Counted from the first letter of the stretch, positions 32,546-43,713 are shown. The stretch: DNA of 64,000 nucleotides from Trichococcus sp. K1Tr (GCF_028309625.1 NZ_JAQMHR010000002.1:359660-423659), one strand, 5' to 3'. The notes: a model not told the origin generated them from the sequence alone. Numbers and translations are program-made.

Positions 32546-32562
32546 TTTACAGAAATGTTACA
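32546..32562 (-). promoter_or_regulatory. WalR-like box 2 upstream of the NlpC/P60 gene
   Basis: Minus strand TGTAAC-ATTTC-TGTAAA, a full match to TGTWAH-N5-TGTWAH. It lies 152 bp upstream of the TTG start of a peptidoglycan hydrolase gene, a typical WalR target. Confidence 0.7.
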
Positions 32563-32713
32563 GTTAGGCTACAACTTGTCGAAACCGGGTTAAACGAAAA
32601 AAAACTATGTTATGATTCATTATGTTGATGAATCTTAAGAAAAACTATAAAAAGTTAAAAGATATATAAGAATTATAACTAACGAAAATCGAATGTAAGT
32701 GGAGGAATTAGAC

Positions 32714-34036
32714 TTGAAGAAGAAATTAGTGGCTATCGCATTAGCAGGTACGATCCTTGCAACAAGTATAGTAACGCCTTTTACAGCACAAGCAGATGAA
32801 ATCTTAACAAAAATCCAACAGCAGGAAACAAAAATCACTGAATTGGACAGCAAACAAAGCTCTGCAGAAGAAAACTTGTCTGCAATCACTGCGGAAGTTG
32901 ATGCAGCCGAAAAAAGAGCAGAAACTTTATTGGCAAACCGCGTAAAGACACAAGATGAGATTGTTGCTTTACAAGAAGATATTGCCGAACTGCAAGTTGT
33001 CATCGCACAACGCGAAGAGCAATTGGATGAGCAAGCAAGATCTGTTCAAGTGAACGGTTCAAACGAAAACTATTTGAACTTTATCGTGGCATCCGAATCT
33101 TTCACAGATTTAGTATCCCGCATTGATGTTGTATCAAAAATGGTTTCAGCCAATAAAGAATTGGTAGAACAGCAAGTTGCGGATCAAAAAGCTGTTGAGG
33201 ACAAGAAAAATAAAACTGAAGATAACTTAAACGAAATCAATGCAATGGCCATGGAGTTGGAACAACTTAAAGGCGATCTGCAAGTGAAGAGAATCGAACA
33301 AGAGAGCGCAGTTGCCGCTTTGGCTGCTGAAAAAGCAACAGCTGAATCCGACCGCGAAATGTTCTTGGCTCAAAAAGAAGAAGCTGACCAACGCGCTGCC
33401 GCAGAGGCTGCTTCCATTGCTGCCGCTGAAGCTGCTGCAGCAACTGTAGCTGCGACAGTCGCACAAGCAAGTTCAGAAGAATCTTCTACTGCTGCATCAT
33501 CAGTTGACATTGCATCAAGCACTGTAGCAAGCTCCGAGTCAGCAGCGCCTGCTCAAACAGTTGCCGCTGCACCAGTTGTTGAGAGTGCACCCGTTGTGTC
33601 CGCTCCTGCAGCCGCTGCACCAGTCGTCAGCGCACCCGTTGTGGCAGCGCCAGTCGTAACTGCACCAACATTATCAGCACCAACAGGCGATGTTGTTTCC
33701 ATTGCTGCGAAATACATCGGCGTTCCTTATGTATGGGGCGGAAAAACACCATCAGGCTTTGACTGCTCAGGCTTCACGTCTTATGTCTTCAGAGAAGCAT
33801 ACGGCATCGAAATCGGTGGCTACACAGTTCCTCAAGAAAACTCAGGTACACAGATTGCCGTATCAGCCGCACAAGCGGGAGATTTGATTTTCTGGGGTTC
33901 AAGCGGTGCGACTTATCACGTAGCTATCTACGTAGGCGGCGGACAATACATCCACGCTCCAGCGCCAGGCCAAACAGTCACTTATTCTTCTTACAACCTT
34001 TCCGGCGCATCATTTGCCGTACGTGTTGCAAGATAA
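32714..34036 (+). CDS. Secreted NlpC/P60 peptidoglycan endopeptidase (SagA/Usp45-like)
   Basis: 440 residues. Signal peptide 1-27 (MKKKLVAIALAGTILATS, cleavage after AQA). A coiled-coil PcsB/SagA-type N-terminal domain spans about 28-225 and an Ala/Ser/Val/Pro-rich linker about 225-320. The NlpC/P60 domain spans 325-440 with catalytic cysteine in PSGFDCSGFTSYVF near 353 and histidines in ATYHVAIY and YIHAP. Cleaves peptide cross-link stems during cell separation. Start TTG 32714 with GGAGG 8 nt upstream. Two WalR-like boxes upstream suggest control by the essential WalRK system. Confidence 0.92.
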   Translation: MKKKLVAIALAGTILATSIVTPFTAQADEILTKIQQQETKITELDSKQSSAEENLSAITAEVDAAEKRAETLLANRVKTQDEIVALQEDIAELQVVIAQREEQLDEQARSVQVNGSNENYLNFIVASESFTDLVSRIDVVSKMVSANKELVEQQVADQKAVEDKKNKTEDNLNEINAMAMELEQLKGDLQVKRIEQESAVAALAAEKATAESDREMFLAQKEEADQRAAAEAASIAAAEAAAATVAATVAQASSEESSTAASSVDIASSTVASSESAAPAQTVAAAPVVESAPVVSAPAAAAPVVSAPVVAAPVVTAPTLSAPTGDVVSIAAKYIGVPYVWGGKTPSGFDCSGFTSYVFREAYGIEIGGYTVPQENSGTQIAVSAAQAGDLIFWGSSGATYHVAIYVGGGQYIHAPAPGQTVTYSSYNLSGASFAVRVAR

Positions 34037-34049
34037 TCCAAAATTCACG

Positions 34050-34078
34050 ACAGTCCTCCGGGGCTGTTTTTTTTTTTG
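34050..34078 (+). terminator. Terminator of the NlpC/P60 gene
   Basis: ACAGTCC / GGGCTGT stem followed by eleven T. Confidence 0.88.
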
Positions 34079-34097
34079 TATTTACGGAGGGAATTTG

Positions 34098-34128
34098 TTG
34101 ACCTTGACGCAGCGTCAAGGTGTAAGAT
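34098..34128 (+). promoter_or_regulatory. MerR-type promoter with 19-bp spacer and dyad operator
   Basis: TTGACC (34098-34103), 19-bp spacer, TAAGAT (34123-34128). The spacer region holds the perfect inverted repeat ACCTTGACGC-A-GCGTCAAGGT (34101-34121). Over-long spacers with a central dyad are the hallmark of promoters that MerR proteins activate by untwisting DNA. Confidence 0.88.
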
Positions 34129-34149
34129 GAAATCATCGGAGGTGACACA

Positions 34150-34917
34150 ATGGAGTACACGATTCAAAAATTAAGCAGACTGGCTGGCGTCAGCACGAGG
34201 ACGCTGCGCTTCTATGACGAAATCGGTCTGCTGAAGCCCAAACGCACCAGTTCCTCCGGCTACCGCATCTATGGTGAGGCAGAGGTGGACAGGCTGCAGC
34301 AGATTCTGTTCTTCAAACAGCTGTCCTTTTCGCTTGATGAAATCAAATCAGCGATGGATGATCCGGCCTATGACGCGGAACGTTCGTTGGTCGCGCATAA
34401 ACAGGCGCTGTTGGAGAAAAAGAAAGAAATCGAATTGCTGATCAAAACGGTGGATGCTACGCTTAATGAGAAAAGAGGAGGGGAAAAAATGAGCGACAAA
34501 GAAAAGTTTGAAGGCTTGAAGAAGGAGCTGCTCGACGAGAACGAATCCCGCTACGGGCAGGAAATCCGCGAAAAATACGGAGAAAAGACCGTTGCGGCAT
34601 CAAACAAGCACTTCGCAGGAATGAGTGAAGCGGATTTTGAAGCAATGCAGGAGATGGCCGCACGCTTGCAGGAGCTGCTGACGGAAGCGATGGCTACGGG
34701 GGATGCCGGCGGAGAGGCTGCCTTGGCTGTTGCTGCGTTGCATAAACAGTGGCTGAGCTATACTTGGCCGAGCTACTCTCCGGAAGCGCATCGCGGGCTG
34801 GCCCAGATGTATGTCGACGACGAAAGGTTCACCGATTATTATGACAAAGCATCAGGCAAAGGAGCCGCCGCCTTTTTGCGTGATGCCATCCACAACTATA
34901 CTGAAAAAGCTGAATGA
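34150..34917 (+). CDS. MerR-family regulator with TipAS-type ligand domain
   Basis: 255 residues. N-terminal MerR winged helix about residues 2-70 (IQKLSRLAGVSTRTLRFYDE, then LFFKQLSFSLDEI), a coiled-coil dimerisation helix about 75-110, then a TipAS domain (HKQWLSYTWP, YSPEAHRGLAQMYV, FTDYYDK, AAAFLRDAIHNY). TipAL/Mta-type regulators bind hydrophobic thiopeptide-like drugs and activate their own gene and drug exporters. The dyad operator directly upstream implies autoactivation. No exporter gene follows, so the output may be a distant one or sequestration by the protein itself. Confidence 0.9.
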   Translation: MEYTIQKLSRLAGVSTRTLRFYDEIGLLKPKRTSSSGYRIYGEAEVDRLQQILFFKQLSFSLDEIKSAMDDPAYDAERSLVAHKQALLEKKKEIELLIKTVDATLNEKRGGEKMSDKEKFEGLKKELLDENESRYGQEIREKYGEKTVAASNKHFAGMSEADFEAMQEMAARLQELLTEAMATGDAGGEAALAVAALHKQWLSYTWPSYSPEAHRGLAQMYVDDERFTDYYDKASGKGAAAFLRDAIHNYTEKAE

Positions 34918-37125
<2,208 letters not shown>

Positions 37126-37140
37126 GGGTTTTTGTGATTC

Positions 37141-37171
37141 AAGGAGCCTGGGACAGTTGTCCCGGACTCCT
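37141..37171 (+). terminator. Hairpin after metG
   Basis: AAGGAG..GGGACA paired with TGTCCC..CTCCTT. Only TTTGTCC follows, so termination may be partial and tatD partly co-transcribed. Confidence 0.5.
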
Positions 37172-37239
37172 TTGTCCATTTTAGATGCAGAAGAATCAGG
37201 GCAGGCAACGGTCTTCCCACAGGAACCGGAAAGGAATCT

Positions 37240-38022
37240 ATGGATAAACTATTATTTGATACACACACGCATCTGAACGTGGACGCTTTTGCGGATGATG
37301 CGGATGCGGCCATCGCAAGGGCACACGATGCCGGTGTCGGAAGATTTGCGGTCGTGGGCTTTGATGCGGACACCATAAAAAAATCGCTCGAATTGAGCGC
37401 GAAATATCCTGATATCTACAGTATCATCGGCTGGCACCCTACAGAAGCAGCGACCTATACTGCTGCAGTGGAGGACAGCCTGATGGCATTGCTTGAAGAA
37501 AAAAAGGTTGTTGCCATGGGTGAGATGGGGCTGGATTACCACTGGGACACAGCGCCGCATGACGTCCAAGCGAAAGTGTTCAGGAGGCAAATCGCGATCG
37601 CAAAAGAAATGGAATTGCCGATCAGCATCCATATGCGTGATGCCATCGAAGACACGTACCGCATTCTGAAGGAAGAGGATGTGCGCGACATAGGTGGCAT
37701 CATGCACAGCTTCAGCGGTGATGTGAACTACATGAAAAAGTTTTTGGATTTGGGCATGCACATTTCGATCAGCGGCGTCGTCACCTTCAAAAAGGCGACA
37801 GAAGTCCATGAAGTGGCCAAAGCTGTTCCGATCGAGAGACTCTTGGTCGAAACCGATGCACCTTATCTGGCTCCCGTTCCTTTCCGCGGAAAGCGAAACG
37901 AGCCGGCATATGTACGCTATGTAGCCGAAAAGATTGCTGAATTACGCGGCCAGACCTTCGAACAGATCGCGCTGCAGACAACCAAAAACGCAAATACATT
38001 ATTTGGGTTGGATGATCGATGA
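37240..38022 (+). CDS. tatD: TatD-family metal-dependent deoxyribonuclease
   Basis: 260 residues. Metal ligands in FDTHTHLN near residue 7, [10 protein letters not shown] near 93, PISIHMRDA near 130, MHSFSGD near 155 and [11 protein letters not shown] near 205, the complete TatD set. Acts as 3'-5' exonuclease and in DNA repair or turnover. Part of the conserved metG-tatD-rnmV-rsmA order; its stop overlaps the rnmV start as ATGA. Confidence 0.93.
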   Translation: MDKLLFDTHTHLNVDAFADDADAAIARAHDAGVGRFAVVGFDADTIKKSLELSAKYPDIYSIIGWHPTEAATYTAAVEDSLMALLEEKKVVAMGEMGLDYHWDTAPHDVQAKVFRRQIAIAKEMELPISIHMRDAIEDTYRILKEEDVRDIGGIMHSFSGDVNYMKKFLDLGMHISISGVVTFKKATEVHEVAKAVPIERLLVETDAPYLAPVPFRGKRNEPAYVRYVAEKIAELRGQTFEQIALQTTKNANTLFGLDDR

Positions 38023-38618
38023 AAATAGAAGAGATTATAGTGGTTGAGGGAAAAGATGATACAAGACGGATTAAGCTGGCGGTGGAGGCTGATACGATCG
38101 AAACGAACGGATCGGCAATCAACGAAGAAACGCTGCAGCTGATTGCCCATGCGCAAGCGACACGTGGCGTCATCGTCTTCACAGATCCTGATTATCCAGG
38201 CGGGAAGATCCGGGCAACAATCGTGGAACGGATCCCCGGCGTCAAGCATGCGTTCTTGCGCAAGGATGACGCGCAATCCCCAAAAGGTGGAAGCCTCGGA
38301 ATTGAGCATGCTTCTCCGGAAATCATAAGGGAAGCTCTGAAGAATATCTACACGCAAAGGCAAGCAGAAACGAGCGACATCGACAGGAAATTCCTGGATG
38401 AATGGCACTTGGTCGGACATGCTGATTCAAGCCGTTACCGGGAGTTGCTGGGGGATGCGCTTGGGATTGGCCATACGAATGGGAAACAGTTGTTGAAACG
38501 TCTGCGAATGTTCCAATTGGAAAAAGAAGCTGTTACTGCAGCGATGACGGCAATTTTGAAAGAACTGGATGAAAAGGATAGCCTGACCGCTCTGCGGCAG
38601 GAGGAGGAAAATAAATGA
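38019..38618 (+). CDS. rnmV: Ribonuclease M5
   Basis: Matures 5S rRNA precursor in low-GC Gram-positives. 199 residues. The TOPRIM domain is visible as [14 protein letters not shown] near residue 6 (catalytic Glu) and [15 protein letters not shown] near 52 (DxD). The C-terminal half is basic and binds RNA. Overlaps tatD and rsmA by 4 bp on each side, so the three are translationally coupled. Confidence 0.93.
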   Translation: MKIEEIIVVEGKDDTRRIKLAVEADTIETNGSAINEETLQLIAHAQATRGVIVFTDPDYPGGKIRATIVERIPGVKHAFLRKDDAQSPKGGSLGIEHASPEIIREALKNIYTQRQAETSDIDRKFLDEWHLVGHADSSRYRELLGDALGIGHTNGKQLLKRLRMFQLEKEAVTAAMTAILKELDEKDSLTALRQEEENK

Positions 38619-39514
38619 GTGGATTAGAATACCATAAGGATATAGCAACACCGAGCAGAACGAACGCCATCTTAAAAAAATATCATTTGACCATGAAGAA
38701 GAGCCTAGGCCAAAACTTTTTGGTTGACCCGAATATATTGACGAAGATGGTTGCTGCAGCCGGAATAGACGAAAACACCAATGTGATCGAGATTGGCCCC
38801 GGTATCGGAGCCTTGACGGAACGCCTTGCCAGAGAAGCTAAAAAAGTAGTGGCGTTTGAAGTGGACAGACGTCTGGCGCCGATTCTGAAGACGGAACTTG
38901 CGGAATACGATAATATCGAAATCATTTTTCAGGATATTCTGGAGGCAAATGTTCCGCAAGTCATCGAAGAGCATTTTGAACCAGCCGAACGATTAGTGGT
39001 GGCAGCGAATCTGCCTTACTATATCACGACGCCGATCATCATGAATTTCATAGAGACTGATTTGCCGATCGACACGTTTGTGATGATGATGCAAAAGGAA
39101 GTCGCGCAGCGCATGACAGCCAAACCTGGAACGAAAGCATTCGGTTCATTGACGATTGCGATCGACTACTATACGGAAGCCGAGATTGCCTTCATCGTTC
39201 CGAAAACCGTTTTTGTGCCGCAACCGAATGTTGATTCGGCAATCCTGAAGCTGCAGCGGAGAGCGGAACCTAAAGTCAAAGTTACCGATGAGAAGTTCTT
39301 CTTTGATTTGGTGCGCGCCGGGTTCAATCAGCGCAGAAAAACGCTCTGGAACAATCTGCAATCCCGCTACGGCAAAACGGAAGAGATCAAGGCAGCTTTG
39401 ACAACCGGACTTGAAGAAGCCGGCATTGACCCTTCAAAACGGGGAGAAGCCCTGAGCATCGAACAATTTGCGGACCTGGCGAATGCCTTAGTCAAATATT
39501 TGGACGTTCAATAA
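38615..39514 (+). CDS. rsmA: 16S rRNA dimethyladenosine transferase
   Basis: Dimethylates two adjacent adenines at the 3' end of 16S rRNA (KsgA). 299 residues. [13 protein letters not shown] near residue 30, SAM motif [17 protein letters not shown] near 60 and catalytic motif [12 protein letters not shown] near 132 are intact. The C-terminal domain includes [13 protein letters not shown]. Loss of this enzyme gives kasugamycin resistance in other bacteria. Confidence 0.95.
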   Translation: MSGLEYHKDIATPSRTNAILKKYHLTMKKSLGQNFLVDPNILTKMVAAAGIDENTNVIEIGPGIGALTERLAREAKKVVAFEVDRRLAPILKTELAEYDNIEIIFQDILEANVPQVIEEHFEPAERLVVAANLPYYITTPIIMNFIETDLPIDTFVMMMQKEVAQRMTAKPGTKAFGSLTIAIDYYTEAEIAFIVPKTVFVPQPNVDSAILKLQRRAEPKVKVTDEKFFFDLVRAGFNQRRKTLWNNLQSRYGKTEEIKAALTTGLEEAGIDPSKRGEALSIEQFADLANALVKYLDVQ

Positions 39515-39568
39515 ATTATCAAAAAACAACCTGATATTTTTGCGTCCAGAAGCACTAGCGGTATGAAC

Positions 39569-39608
39569 GCATCACCTTCCGGAGCTCATTGCTAAGGGAA
39601 GGTGATGC
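39569..39608. repeat. 12-bp perfect inverted repeat between rsmA and veg
   Basis: GCATCACCTTCC (39569-39580) and GGAAGGTGATGC (39597-39608) around a 16-nt loop. No T-run follows. It may stabilise the rsmA message or be an inefficient terminator. Confidence 0.5.
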
Positions 39609-39726
39609 ATCCGCGGTGCAATTTTACGATCAGCAGTTTTACTAAAAAAAAGTAAAAAAAGTTGATAAGATTTCTTTAAAAATTTCTTCGTTTCATAGTT
39701 GCGTGCATTCGTCCTCTGTGATATAC

Positions 39727-39755
39727 TTGTTAATTTAATTTATCTGTGTTATAAT
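39727..39755 (+). promoter_or_regulatory. Promoter of veg
   Basis: TTGTTA (39727-39732), 17-bp spacer, TATAAT (39750-39755). In Bacilli veg has one of the strongest vegetative promoters. Confidence 0.7.
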
Positions 39756-39778
39756 GTGACTCAGTGAGGTGAAACAGA

Positions 39779-40036
39779 ATGCCGGATAATTTGAGTCAGA
39801 TTAAGGAACAACTGGAATGTCACTTAGGGCAGAAAGTTATGCTGACTGCGCAAGCAGGACGCAAACGCAAGACGGAACGAAAAGGTATTTTACGGGAAAC
39901 GTATCATGCTGTATTTGTAGTTGATCTAGACCAAAACGAAAATGCATTTGAACGTGTATCATACAGTTATGCAGATGTTTTAACCGAAGCTGTAGAGATC
40001 TTATTTTACGATGAAGAAAAATGCCTGTACGCTTAA
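39779..40036 (+). CDS. veg: Veg protein (biofilm-associated)
   Basis: 85 residues, matching the small Veg family in size and in position between rsmA and ispE. Recognisable stretches are IKEQLECHLGQKVMLTAQAG and FERVSYSYADVLTEAVEI. In B. subtilis Veg stimulates biofilm matrix genes by countering SinR; SinR is not known to be present here. Ribosome site GAGGTGA upstream of ATG 39779. Its own promoter and terminator make it monocistronic. Confidence 0.93.
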   Translation: MPDNLSQIKEQLECHLGQKVMLTAQAGRKRKTERKGILRETYHAVFVVDLDQNENAFERVSYSYADVLTEAVEILFYDEEKCLYA

Positions 40037-40066
40037 ATTATGTAAGAACTTATTCCAAATAAATCA

Positions 40067-40096
40067 AACAGACATCGAAATGTCTGTTTTTTTTTA
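40067..40096 (+). terminator. Terminator of veg
   Basis: AAACAGACAT / ATGTCTGTTT with CGAA loop and a run of T. Confidence 0.92.
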
Positions 40097-40274
40097 TGGA
40101 AAAATCGCATGCTGCAGGCGGAATCGTTTGCGGAACAAACCGGTTCCGGGCACTGAGCCATGAGATATTGATCATTCAGAAAGTAATTCTTGGTTATTGG
40201 CATATAATTCTTTTAAAAACGGCACGCTTACGCTAGTATTGTAGTATAAGGACAGTGGAGAGGAGCGTGGAGCG

Positions 40275-41135
40275 ATGGAATGGATTGAACGTGCACCGGC
40301 AAAAATAAATTTGGCGTTAGATGTATTGTATAAGCGGGATGACCTTTACCATGAACTCGAAATGGTGATGGCTTCAGTCGACCTCGCGGACCATCTTACG
40401 TTTACTCCTCTCGAAAAAGATGAAATCAGAATCTACACGAACAAAGTATTTTTGCCCGTGGATACGCGTAATCATGTCTATCAAGCAGTGAAGCTTCTCA
40501 AAGACCGTTGCGGAATAAAAAAGGGGATCAAAATCGAAATCGACAAGAAAATCCCTGTAGCTGCCGGATTGGGCGGAGGCAGCACGGATGCGGCTGCGGC
40601 TTTGCGCGCGCTGAACAAGATTTGGGATCTGCAGCTTTCTGTTGAGGAGCTGATTGTGATAGGCAACCAAGTAGGCTCGGATGTTCCCTACAGCATAGTG
40701 GGCGGCACAGCCTTCGTATCAGGCCGAGGGGAAATCGTCCGCAAACTGCGGCCGATGCCATCCTGTTGGGTGATCTTGGCGAAACCGCGCCTAAGCGTCT
40801 CGACGAAGACGATTTTCCGGCTGTTGGCTGTCGAGCAACTGCAGCACAAACCGACTTCCCGCATCGTAGCGCAAGCCATCGAGGAGGGCGATTACGAGCG
40901 GATGTGTCAGAACGTAGGGAATGCTTTGGAACAAGTGACCTTCAATAAGCATCCGGAACTGCGCCAATTGAAGGACCGGATGGAGAAGTACGGACTTGAT
41001 GGCGTGACGATGAGCGGCAGCGGCCCGACCATCATCGGATTCAGCAGAAATACGTCGCGCATCAAAAGAGTCTACAACAGTCTGCGAGGATTCTGCGAAG
41101 AAGTATACATGGTCCGACTGTTGAATGAAGAATGA
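40275..41135 (+). CDS. ispE: 4-diphosphocytidyl-2-C-methyl-D-erythritol kinase
   Basis: Fourth step of the non-mevalonate (MEP) isoprenoid route: phosphorylates CDP-methylerythritol. 286 residues, GHMP kinase fold. ERAPAKINLALDVLYKR at the N-terminus, ATP loop PVAAGLGGGSTDAAAA near residue 96 and GVTMSGSGPTIIGF near 240. Many Lactobacillales use the mevalonate route instead, so ispE points to a lineage that retains the MEP pathway, or to a vestigial gene. Start ATG 40275 with GAGAGGAG upstream. Confidence 0.94.
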   Translation: MEWIERAPAKINLALDVLYKRDDLYHELEMVMASVDLADHLTFTPLEKDEIRIYTNKVFLPVDTRNHVYQAVKLLKDRCGIKKGIKIEIDKKIPVAAGLGGGSTDAAAALRALNKIWDLQLSVEELIVIGNQVGSDVPYSIVGGTAFVSGRGEIVRKLRPMPSCWVILAKPRLSVSTKTIFRLLAVEQLQHKPTSRIVAQAIEEGDYERMCQNVGNALEQVTFNKHPELRQLKDRMEKYGLDGVTMSGSGPTIIGFSRNTSRIKRVYNSLRGFCEEVYMVRLLNEE

Positions 41136-41141
41136 TTAATC

Positions 41142-41180
41142 AAAACCGCGAATCCCCCTGAAGGGTGTTTGCGGTTTTTG
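41142..41180 (+). terminator. Terminator of ispE
   Basis: AAAACCGC..CCCT / GGGT..GCGGTTTTT. Confidence 0.85.
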
Positions 41181-41203
41181 CTTGTGAAACGGAAGCGGAA
41201 TGG

Positions 41204-41233
41204 TTGACGCGTTGCATCCAATTGTGATAAAGT
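41204..41233 (+). promoter_or_regulatory. Promoter of the zinc uptake operon
   Basis: TTGACG (41204-41209), 18-bp spacer, TAAAGT (41228-41233). The Zur-like box lies just downstream. Confidence 0.55.
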
Positions 41234-41252
41234 GTCTATCGGGACTTAAACA

Positions 41253-41263
41253 GTAATCATTAC
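41253..41263. promoter_or_regulatory. Zur-like box
   Basis: GTAATCATTAC is a perfect 5+5 dyad, matching the core of the B. subtilis Zur consensus (CGTAATNATTACG). It lies about 15 bp after the predicted transcription start. The AdcR-type consensus (TTAACYRGTTAA) is not matched. Confidence 0.7.
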
Positions 41264-41284
41264 GTTTTGGAGGAATAATAAATT

Positions 41285-42232
41285 ATGCTAAATAGATTGA
41301 AACTGACAGGCATTCTGTCTGCAGCAGCCCTTGTTCTGGTTGGTTGCGGAACGAGCGGAAGCGATGAGTCAGCCGTTTCTGAAGATGGGATAAAGGTTGT
41401 CACAACCTTCTATCCGATGTATGACTTTGCGAAAAACGTGGTAGGCGATAATGGCGAAGTTTCCGTTTTGTTGGATGCCGGACAAGAATCGCATGGCTAT
41501 GAGCCGACGCCACAGGATATCGCGGCCATTGCTGACGCTGATGTGTTCGTCTACAACAGCGATGAAATGGAAACGTGGGTACCCAGTGTTCTGGAATCGA
41601 TTGAATCGAGCGATGTGATCGTCGTTGAGGCTGCTAAGGATATCGCGCTTTTTGAGTTGGAAGAGGCTGCCGAAGAAGAGCACAGTGATGAAGAAGGCGA
41701 AGATGCCCACAACGTCGATCCGCATGTCTGGTTGGATCCGGTGTATGCACAAGAGGAAGTCACCGCCATATTGGCCGGAGTCCTTGAGGCGGATGAAGCC
41801 AACAAAGAGAGTTACGAAGCGAATGCAGCTGCCTTTAACGAAAAATTGGCGGAACTGGACTTGGCATATCAGACTGCCTTTGAAGATGCCGAGAACCGCA
41901 CATTCGTCGTCCAGCATGCAGCTTTCGGCTATATCGCCCGCCGCTACGAACTGACTGAAGTGGCGGTATCCGATGTATCATCCGATGCGGAACCGAATCC
42001 TGCCAAGCTGGCTGAACTGCAGCAATTTATGATCGATAATCAGATCACTACCGTTTATTACTCGGACAGCGCCTCTTCGAAAACCGCAGAAACGCTTGCC
42101 GAAGAAGCAGGGGCCACACTTGAAGTGCTGAGTCCGCTTGAAGGGATAACCGATGAAGACCAAGAAGCGGGCAAAGATTACCTGAGTGTGATGGAAGAAA
42201 ATTTGACAGCTTTGAAAAAAGTGATCCAGTAA
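41285..42232 (+). CDS. znuA: Zinc ABC transporter substrate-binding lipoprotein
   Basis: Extracytoplasmic metal-binding lipoprotein of the cluster A-I type. 315 residues. Lipobox LVLVGCG with the acylated cysteine near residue 21. Ligand histidines in ESHGYEPTPQD (about 62), NVDPHVWLDP (about 144) and VVQHAAFGY (about 210). The acidic, histidine-bearing loop EEAAEEEHSDEEGEDAHNVD preceding the second ligand marks zinc rather than manganese transporters. First gene of znuA-C-B with GGAGG 11 nt upstream; probably repressed by Zur. Confidence 0.9.
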   Translation: MLNRLKLTGILSAAALVLVGCGTSGSDESAVSEDGIKVVTTFYPMYDFAKNVVGDNGEVSVLLDAGQESHGYEPTPQDIAAIADADVFVYNSDEMETWVPSVLESIESSDVIVVEAAKDIALFELEEAAEEEHSDEEGEDAHNVDPHVWLDPVYAQEEVTAILAGVLEADEANKESYEANAAAFNEKLAELDLAYQTAFEDAENRTFVVQHAAFGYIARRYELTEVAVSDVSSDAEPNPAKLAELQQFMIDNQITTVYYSDSASSKTAETLAEEAGATLEVLSPLEGITDEDQEAGKDYLSVMEENLTALKKVIQ

Positions 42233-42250
42233 GAGAAAAGGGGAATTCAA

Positions 42251-42958
42251 GTGGAATATATCGATGTACAGCATCTGTCGTTCTATTACGATGATGAACC
42301 TGTCCTGCAGGATATCACATTCCAAGTGCACGAAGGGGAATTCGTCATCCTTACAGGCGAAAACGGCGCGGCGAAATCCACTTTATTGAAGAGCATCCTG
42401 GGCCTGTTGAATCCCCGGGAGGGCAGCGCGACTATTTCGAAGGTGAACCATCGTGGGGAAAAGCTTACGATCGGTTATGCACCGCAGCAAATTTCGTCGT
42501 TCAATATCGGGTTTCCGAGCAGGGTACTTGAGTTTGTGGAGTCGGGCAGATACCAAAAAGGCAAATGGTTCAAAAAATTGGATGAAGAAGATAATACCCA
42601 TGTAAAAAAAGCTTTGGAATCAGTGGGAATGTGGGAGATGCGCAACAAAAAAATCGGTGAACTATCCGGTGGGCAAAAACAACGCATCGCTTTGGCCCGC
42701 ATTTTCGCAACCGATCCGGACTTGTTTGTGCTCGATGAGCCGACAACCGGAATGGACAAGGAATCGCGCGAGCGTTTCTATCGCTTGCTGAAACACAATT
42801 CACAAGTCCACAACAAAGCAATCATCATGGTTACGCATGAGCACGAAGATATCAAAGAATTTATGGATACCCATATTCAGTTGGTCAGAAAGGAGGATTC
42901 GCCGTGGAGATGTTTCTCTATGGATTTATGCAAAGAGCCTTCCAAGCATCAACATTGA
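42251..42958 (+). CDS. znuC: Zinc ABC transporter ATP-binding protein
   Basis: 235 residues, GTG start at 42251 (MEYIDVQHLSFYY) after AAAAGGGG. Walker A GENGAAKST near residue 38 (Ala replaces the usual second Gly, as in other AdcC-type ATPases), signature LSGGQKQRIALARI near 139 and Walker B DLFVLDEPTTGMD near 158. Powers zinc import with ZnuA and ZnuB. Its last 55 bp overlap the permease gene. Confidence 0.92.
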   Translation: MEYIDVQHLSFYYDDEPVLQDITFQVHEGEFVILTGENGAAKSTLLKSILGLLNPREGSATISKVNHRGEKLTIGYAPQQISSFNIGFPSRVLEFVESGRYQKGKWFKKLDEEDNTHVKKALESVGMWEMRNKKIGELSGGQKQRIALARIFATDPDLFVLDEPTTGMDKESRERFYRLLKHNSQVHNKAIIMVTHEHEDIKEFMDTHIQLVRKEDSPWRCFSMDLCKEPSKHQH

Positions 42959-43713
42959 TCGCAATCATGGCACCCATTTTGGGCCTGCTGCTGATTTTGC
43001 GCCGGCAATCCTTGATGGCGGATACGCTGTCACATGTTTCCTTGGCCGGAGTTGCTTTAGGGATGCTCCTTAATATCAATCCTACGCTTACAACATTAGC
43101 CATCGTCATTTTGGCGGCGATCGGGATCGAATATTTACGCGTCATCTTCAAAGGCTATTCGGAAATATCCATCGCAATCCTGATGGCTACGGGAATGGCG
43201 GTAGCATTGGTTTTGATGAGCTTCGTATCCGGGAAACAGAACGCAAGTGTCGAGCAGTTTTTATTCGGCTCGATCATCACCATCAATGATGAGCAGATCC
43301 TCATCTTATTGGCATTGGCAATCATAGTCGTTTTATTGTATCTGATTTTTCGCAAACCGTTGTATGTGTTGACGTTTGATGAAGACACGGCCCATACAGC
43401 GGGCTTGCCGGTCCGCATGATGTCGCTGTTGGTTTCGGTGATTACAGGGGTCGCAATCAGCGTGGTGATGCCGATTACCGGGTCATTGCTGGTTTCTTCA
43501 ATCATGATTCTGCCGGCAGCCATCTCGATGAGATTGGTGCATACCTTCAACGGCGTCATCCTGCTTGGGATAGGCATCGGTTTGACGGGAATGTACGGGG
43601 GATTGTTCGCATCCTATCAGTACGGGACGCCTCCCGGTGCCACAATTACCTTGGTTTTCGTGGCCATGTTCATTTTGACCAGCATCTATAAGTTCATCGC
43701 CGAAAAGAAGTAG
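42904..43713 (+). CDS. znuB: Zinc ABC transporter permease
   Basis: 269 residues with eight or so membrane segments of the ABC-3 metal permease family. GLLLILRRQSLMADTLSHVSLAGVALG near the N-terminus (the conserved DxxSH motif) and TGVAISVVMPITGSLLVSS in the second half are typical. GTG start at 42904 with AAAGGAGG 7 nt upstream, inside the znuC gene, so translation is coupled. Last gene of the operon. Confidence 0.91.
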   Translation: MEMFLYGFMQRAFQASTLIAIMAPILGLLLILRRQSLMADTLSHVSLAGVALGMLLNINPTLTTLAIVILAAIGIEYLRVIFKGYSEISIAILMATGMAVALVLMSFVSGKQNASVEQFLFGSIITINDEQILILLALAIIVVLLYLIFRKPLYVLTFDEDTAHTAGLPVRMMSLLVSVITGVAISVVMPITGSLLVSSIMILPAAISMRLVHTFNGVILLGIGIGLTGMYGGLFASYQYGTPPGATITLVFVAMFILTSIYKFIAEKK

